Below, in pieces: positions 5,322 to 7,692 of a stretch of 7,692 nt of DNA. The translations under genes and the position numbers were made by a program. How positions within the stretch are numbered: the stretch's first letter is position 1; each line of letters begins with the position of its first letter. The notes under the pieces are model-generated. The model worked only from the letters and a program-made list of their open reading frames with translations. It had not been told where the DNA came from and ran no database searches. This DNA comes from RGIG4079 sp045531405 (GTDB lineage Bacteria; Bacteroidota; Bacteroidia; Bacteroidales; Muribaculaceae): contig JAZSDX010000029.1 in assembly GCA_045531405.1 (NCBI GenBank), positions 1 to 7,692 on the forward strand, in the 5' to 3' direction.

Positions 5322-6299
5322 ATGAAGAACGAAGATGAAATGATGCAATCAGAATTGGCACGCACGTTACTCGTGCTTAATAATTATGATTGGCTAAAAA
5401 CTATAGCTTCAAAAATTGGCGTTGAGATTATTCCACTTAAAGGTATTGATTTATTACAAAACCTTTATGCTGAAACTCTTGAACGGCATTTGAATGATAT
5501 AGATGTGCTTTGTAAAAATGAAAGAGATTGCATGAAATTAATCAATCATTTATGTCAAGAAGATTATAGGGTAGAGTTCTCTTTTGCAATACAGCCAGAA
5601 GCTTTGGCATCAAAAAGGAAAGTGTCGCTATTGTCATGTTGTCCAATAAAATTAAATATAGATATACATACATCCTTTGTGACAAAAAAATTTTTTTCGC
5701 GAACAATTGGTACATTTAATGAAGATGCCTTAGAACGATGTGAAAATGGTTATATGGATAATCTTGATCGTTGGCTATATCTTGCTCAACATGCCACATT
5801 TCATGTTTTTTCTGATTGTAAGTGGGTAAAAGACTTGGAGTTGCTTTACGATAGATTCTCTGAAAAAGAAAAATCCGAATTGGGAAAAAGGATCAATGAT
5901 TATGGTTTTAGGCGTATTGTAATAGCAACCTTATATCAAATCGCTAAAAATAAATCTGGGCGAGAATATTATGAGTTTAATAAATTAAGGCTTTCTTCGT
6001 CAGAACGAAGATTTTTGACATTTATTAAATATTTTGATCGCCCATTTTCACGGAATGTACTTGATAGGCTTGTGTTGGCATATTGGGAGTTTGTTTTTAT
6101 TCAAAGTAAGGCAATGCGTCAATCAGCATGGCTTCAATTGATATTCCCATCAAAGGGTTTGTTGACTAATATCTATAGAATTAAAAAAGAAGCAAATATA
6201 GTTATATATTATCCTCTAAATTTTGTCATATCAGTGATGTCTAGCGCTTTTTTTTGTGTATTATATGCGTTTATTTGTATAAAGCACAAATGCAAATAA
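5322..6299 (+). CDS. NTP_transf_5-like nucleotidyltransferase-fold protein
   Basis: A 325-aa protein resembling the uncharacterised nucleotidyltransferases often found in lasso and PqqD-type RiPP clusters. Visible signs are IPLKGIDLL (37-45), the family's KG motif; RHLNDIDVL (55-63), with D59 and D61 as the metal-binding pair; LNIDIHTSF (111-119), where D114 could be the third acid and the 'D-H' segment is typical; and QHATFHVFSDCKWVKDLELL (156-175), matching the family's 'Ha-H---l--l-Dl--l'. Residues about 292-320 are strongly hydrophobic, suggesting a C-terminal membrane anchor, which I do not recall as a general family trait. The start at 5322 gives a full N-terminus; Met7 or Met8 are alternatives. 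The reaction is unknown in this family; transfer of a nucleotide to peptide or protein is only a guess. Confidence 0.8.
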   Translation: MKNEDEMMQSELARTLLVLNNYDWLKTIASKIGVEIIPLKGIDLLQNLYAETLERHLNDIDVLCKNERDCMKLINHLCQEDYRVEFSFAIQPEALASKRKVSLLSCCPIKLNIDIHTSFVTKKFFSRTIGTFNEDALERCENGYMDNLDRWLYLAQHATFHVFSDCKWVKDLELLYDRFSEKEKSELGKRINDYGFRRIVIATLYQIAKNKSGREYYEFNKLRLSSSERRFLTFIKYFDRPFSRNVLDRLVLAYWEFVFIQSKAMRQSAWLQLIFPSKGLLTNIYRIKKEANIVIYYPLNFVISVMSSAFFCVLYAFICIKHKCK

Positions 6300-6410
6300 T
6301 GGAAGTGGTTTTGTTTGTTATATATGTTTTTAGTCAAAAAGGTTAGATAATTGCTCTTATCTCAAAATTATTGCGTAACTTGCAGGTCAATTTGAAAAAT
6401 GGAAATAGAA

Positions 6411-7367
6411 ATGAGAAATTTTACTACGGTTAATGACATAGGAAACCTTCAAGAAGCAGTAAAAGAGGCTCTTGAAGTGAAAGCTAATCGTTTTGCCTAT
6501 AAGCATCTTGGCGAAAATAAAACCCTTTTGATGATTTTCTTTAATTCATCGCTTCGCACTCGCCTTAGCACTCAAAAGGCGGCTCTAAACCTCGGCATGA
6601 ATGTGATTGTGCTTGATGTGAATCAAGGTGCATGGAAGCTCGAAACCGAGCGTGGTGTGATTATGGACGGAGACAAACCCGAGCATCTTCTTGAAGCAGT
6701 GCCAGTGATGGGTAGCTACTGCGATGTGATAGGGGTGCGTGCGTTTGCTCGTTTTGAGTCAAAGGCTGATGATTATGAAGAAAAAATTATAAATCAATTC
6801 ATACAATATTCTGGTCGTCCGGTGTTCTCAATGGAGGCAGCTACTCGCCACCCATTGCAATCGTTTGCCGACCTCATCACTATCGAGGAACATAAAACCG
6901 TGGCACGTCCCAAAGTGGTGTTGACATGGGCTCCTCACCCCAAAGCCTTGCCACAAGCCGTTCCCAACTCGTTTGCCGAATGGATGAATGCTACCGATTA
7001 TGATTTTGTTATCACTCACCCCAAAGGCTATGAACTCGCACCCGAGTTTGTGGGTAATGCACGTGTGGAATATGACCAAGATAAAGCACTTGAAGGAGCC
7101 GATTTTGTATATGCCAAAAACTGGAGTGCATACGCCGACCCTAACTATGGTAAAGTGCTTTCGACCGACCGTAGTTGGACTATCACAACCGAAAAAATGG
7201 CATTGACAAATAATGCTTTCTTTATGCACTGCTTACCGGTGCGTCGCAATATGATAGTGAGCGACGATGTGATTGAATCGCCACGCTCACTCGTTATCCC
7301 CGAAGCTGCCAATCGCGAAATTTCGGCACAAGTGGTGTTGAAACGCATTCTTGAAGGACTTCAATAA
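6411..7367 (+). CDS. argF': N-succinylornithine carbamoyltransferase
   Basis: Transfers the carbamoyl group from carbamoyl phosphate to N-succinyl-L-ornithine in the Bacteroidetes variant of arginine synthesis (cytoplasmic, normally trimeric). Visible motifs are the carbamoyl-phosphate loop SLRTR (47-51), DGDKPEHL (86-93), HPLQ (147-150) and MHCLP (272-276). Pro90 in DKPEH is the residue that distinguishes succinylornithine enzymes from acetylornithine enzymes, which carry Glu at the equivalent site. I prefer the ATG at 6411: it gives 318 aa and puts this proline exactly at 90, as in the B. fragilis enzyme. An in-frame ATG at 6399 would add only MEIE. The gene is much richer in G+C than the upstream cassette (30 of 60 bases at 6841-6900 against 10 of 60 at 4681-4740), and lies 111 bases downstream of it. 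It is probably ancestral chromosome and functionally unrelated to the RiPP genes. Confidence 0.96.
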   Translation: MRNFTTVNDIGNLQEAVKEALEVKANRFAYKHLGENKTLLMIFFNSSLRTRLSTQKAALNLGMNVIVLDVNQGAWKLETERGVIMDGDKPEHLLEAVPVMGSYCDVIGVRAFARFESKADDYEEKIINQFIQYSGRPVFSMEAATRHPLQSFADLITIEEHKTVARPKVVLTWAPHPKALPQAVPNSFAEWMNATDYDFVITHPKGYELAPEFVGNARVEYDQDKALEGADFVYAKNWSAYADPNYGKVLSTDRSWTITTEKMALTNNAFFMHCLPVRRNMIVSDDVIESPRSLVIPEAANREISAQVVLKRILEGLQ

Positions 7368-7389
7368 AGGTATAGCTATATAAATGCAT

Positions 7390-7413
7390 CAGTCACTCCG
7401 ATTGGGGTGGCTG
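7390..7413 (+). terminator. Hairpin after argF'
   Basis: CAGTCACTCC (7390-7399) pairs with GGGGTGGCTG (7404-7413), ten pairs counting G-T wobbles, around a GATT loop. It lies 22 bases after the argF' stop. No T-run follows, so it is a weak candidate for the argF' terminator, in the space between that gene and the convergent SRP RNA. Confidence 0.4.
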
Positions 7414-7445
7414 GCGTTGTATATGAGGTTGAGGTATGGGCATGA

Positions 7446-7550
7446 AAAAAGGGCAAGCTTACTACATCGCACCGCTACGACCTGGTACCGCTGCTTCGAT
7501 CAAGACCTGACGGAGTTCCCAGGGAGCTGGTCGTGTAGGACTTACCCGAC
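7446..7550 (-). ncRNA. ffs: Signal recognition particle RNA (small bacterial type)
   Basis: On the minus strand the conserved domain IV reads CCGTCAGGTC, a six-base apical part TTGATC, then GAAGCAGCGG. GTCAGGTC and GAAGCAGC are the two strands of the internal loop that bind the Ffh M domain. The ends pair: GGGTAAG (complement of 7541-7547) with CTTGCCC (complement of 7451-7457), and CTACA with TGTAG further in, giving one long rod. TTTTTT (complement of 7445-7450) follows the closing stem as the terminator. The length of about 100-105 bases fits the small SRP RNA. The 5' end is estimated from the promoter. The RNA acts with Ffh in targeting membrane proteins. The apical loop is not the usual GGAA type. 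It is transcribed toward argF'. Confidence 0.9.
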
Positions 7551-7552
7551 TG

Positions 7553-7584
7553 CAAAGGTACAACATTTTTTCTTATCGTGCAAT
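7553..7584 (-). promoter_or_regulatory. Promoter of the SRP RNA
   Basis: On the minus strand, ATTG (complement of 7581-7584) is followed after 20 bases by TACCTTTG (complement of 7553-7560). This matches the Bacteroidetes TTTG-N19-21-TAnnTTTG promoter in sequence and spacing, three to six bases before the first paired base of the RNA. Confidence 0.8.
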
Positions 7585-7692
7585 ATAATTGTGCTTTTTT
7601 GGAATTTATGTAGAGTCAACAAGCAAGTGCAAAATTATTTTAATAATTTGAAGAATTCAATTTTTGGAGAAGAAAAATTTAGTTTTTCTCGA

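Noticed and set aside
6360..6398. TAACTTG near 6376 as an argF' promoter
   Set aside because: It lacks one T of TAnnTTTG, and the nearest TTG is about 22 bases away; too weak to call.
6828..7229. 133-aa minus-strand frame and other frames inside argF'
   Set aside because: They are shadows of a strongly conserved enzyme gene; no independent motif or start signal.
7632..7689. AT-rich inverted repeats (7632-7649 and 7671-7689) as terminators
   Set aside because: Short A/T-only stems are expected by chance in such sequence, and no gene end is visible next to them.

Overview
The window looks like chromosomal DNA of a Bacteroidales bacterium. The evidence is an N-succinylornithine carbamoyltransferase of the Bacteroides fragilis type, promoter-like TAnnTTTG elements of the Bacteroidetes kind, weak or absent Shine-Dalgarno sequences, and low G+C. 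The left 6.3 kb is distinctly AT-rich and reads as an accessory cassette. The right end (argF' and a signal recognition particle RNA on the opposite strand) is ordinary housekeeping sequence with higher G+C.

Region 1 (1-2904) is a compact plus-strand operon for a ribosomally made, modified peptide (RiPP). A 30-bp perfect palindrome and a Bacteroidetes-type promoter precede a small protein resembling the lasso-peptide B2 transglutaminase-like leader peptidase. Two tandem paralogous radical SAM enzymes with cysteine-rich C-termini follow, then a PqqD-like leader-binding protein, then a 47-residue Tyr-rich peptide. The genes overlap by ATGA or are a few bases apart. The peptide has a short polar leader with a YxxP motif, as in lasso-peptide leaders, and a core of four (T/I)(T/S)LY repeats. 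A strong hairpin follows its stop codon.

Region 2 (2916-6299) holds an HPr-kinase-like protein with a Walker A motif, a 314-base gap with no secure gene, a third radical SAM/SPASM protein, and a nucleotidyltransferase-fold protein of the NTP_transf_5 kind. HPr-kinase-like and NTP_transf_5 proteins are recurrent companions of PqqD/B2-type RiPP clusters.

The proposed logic is inference. The PqqD-like protein holds the YxxP leader, the paired radical SAM enzymes modify the repeated Tyr-rich core, the B2-like peptidase removes the leader, and the kinase-like and nucleotidyltransferase-like proteins may tailor the product further. I see no asparagine-synthetase-like lasso cyclase, no ABC transporter and no immunity gene in the window. 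This combination of lasso-type leader handling with tandem radical SAM enzymes and a tyrosine-repeat core is the candidate undescribed system.

Region 3 (6300-7692) contains argF', a weak hairpin after it, and the convergent SRP RNA with its own promoter. The last ~110 bases show only small AT-rich inverted repeats.
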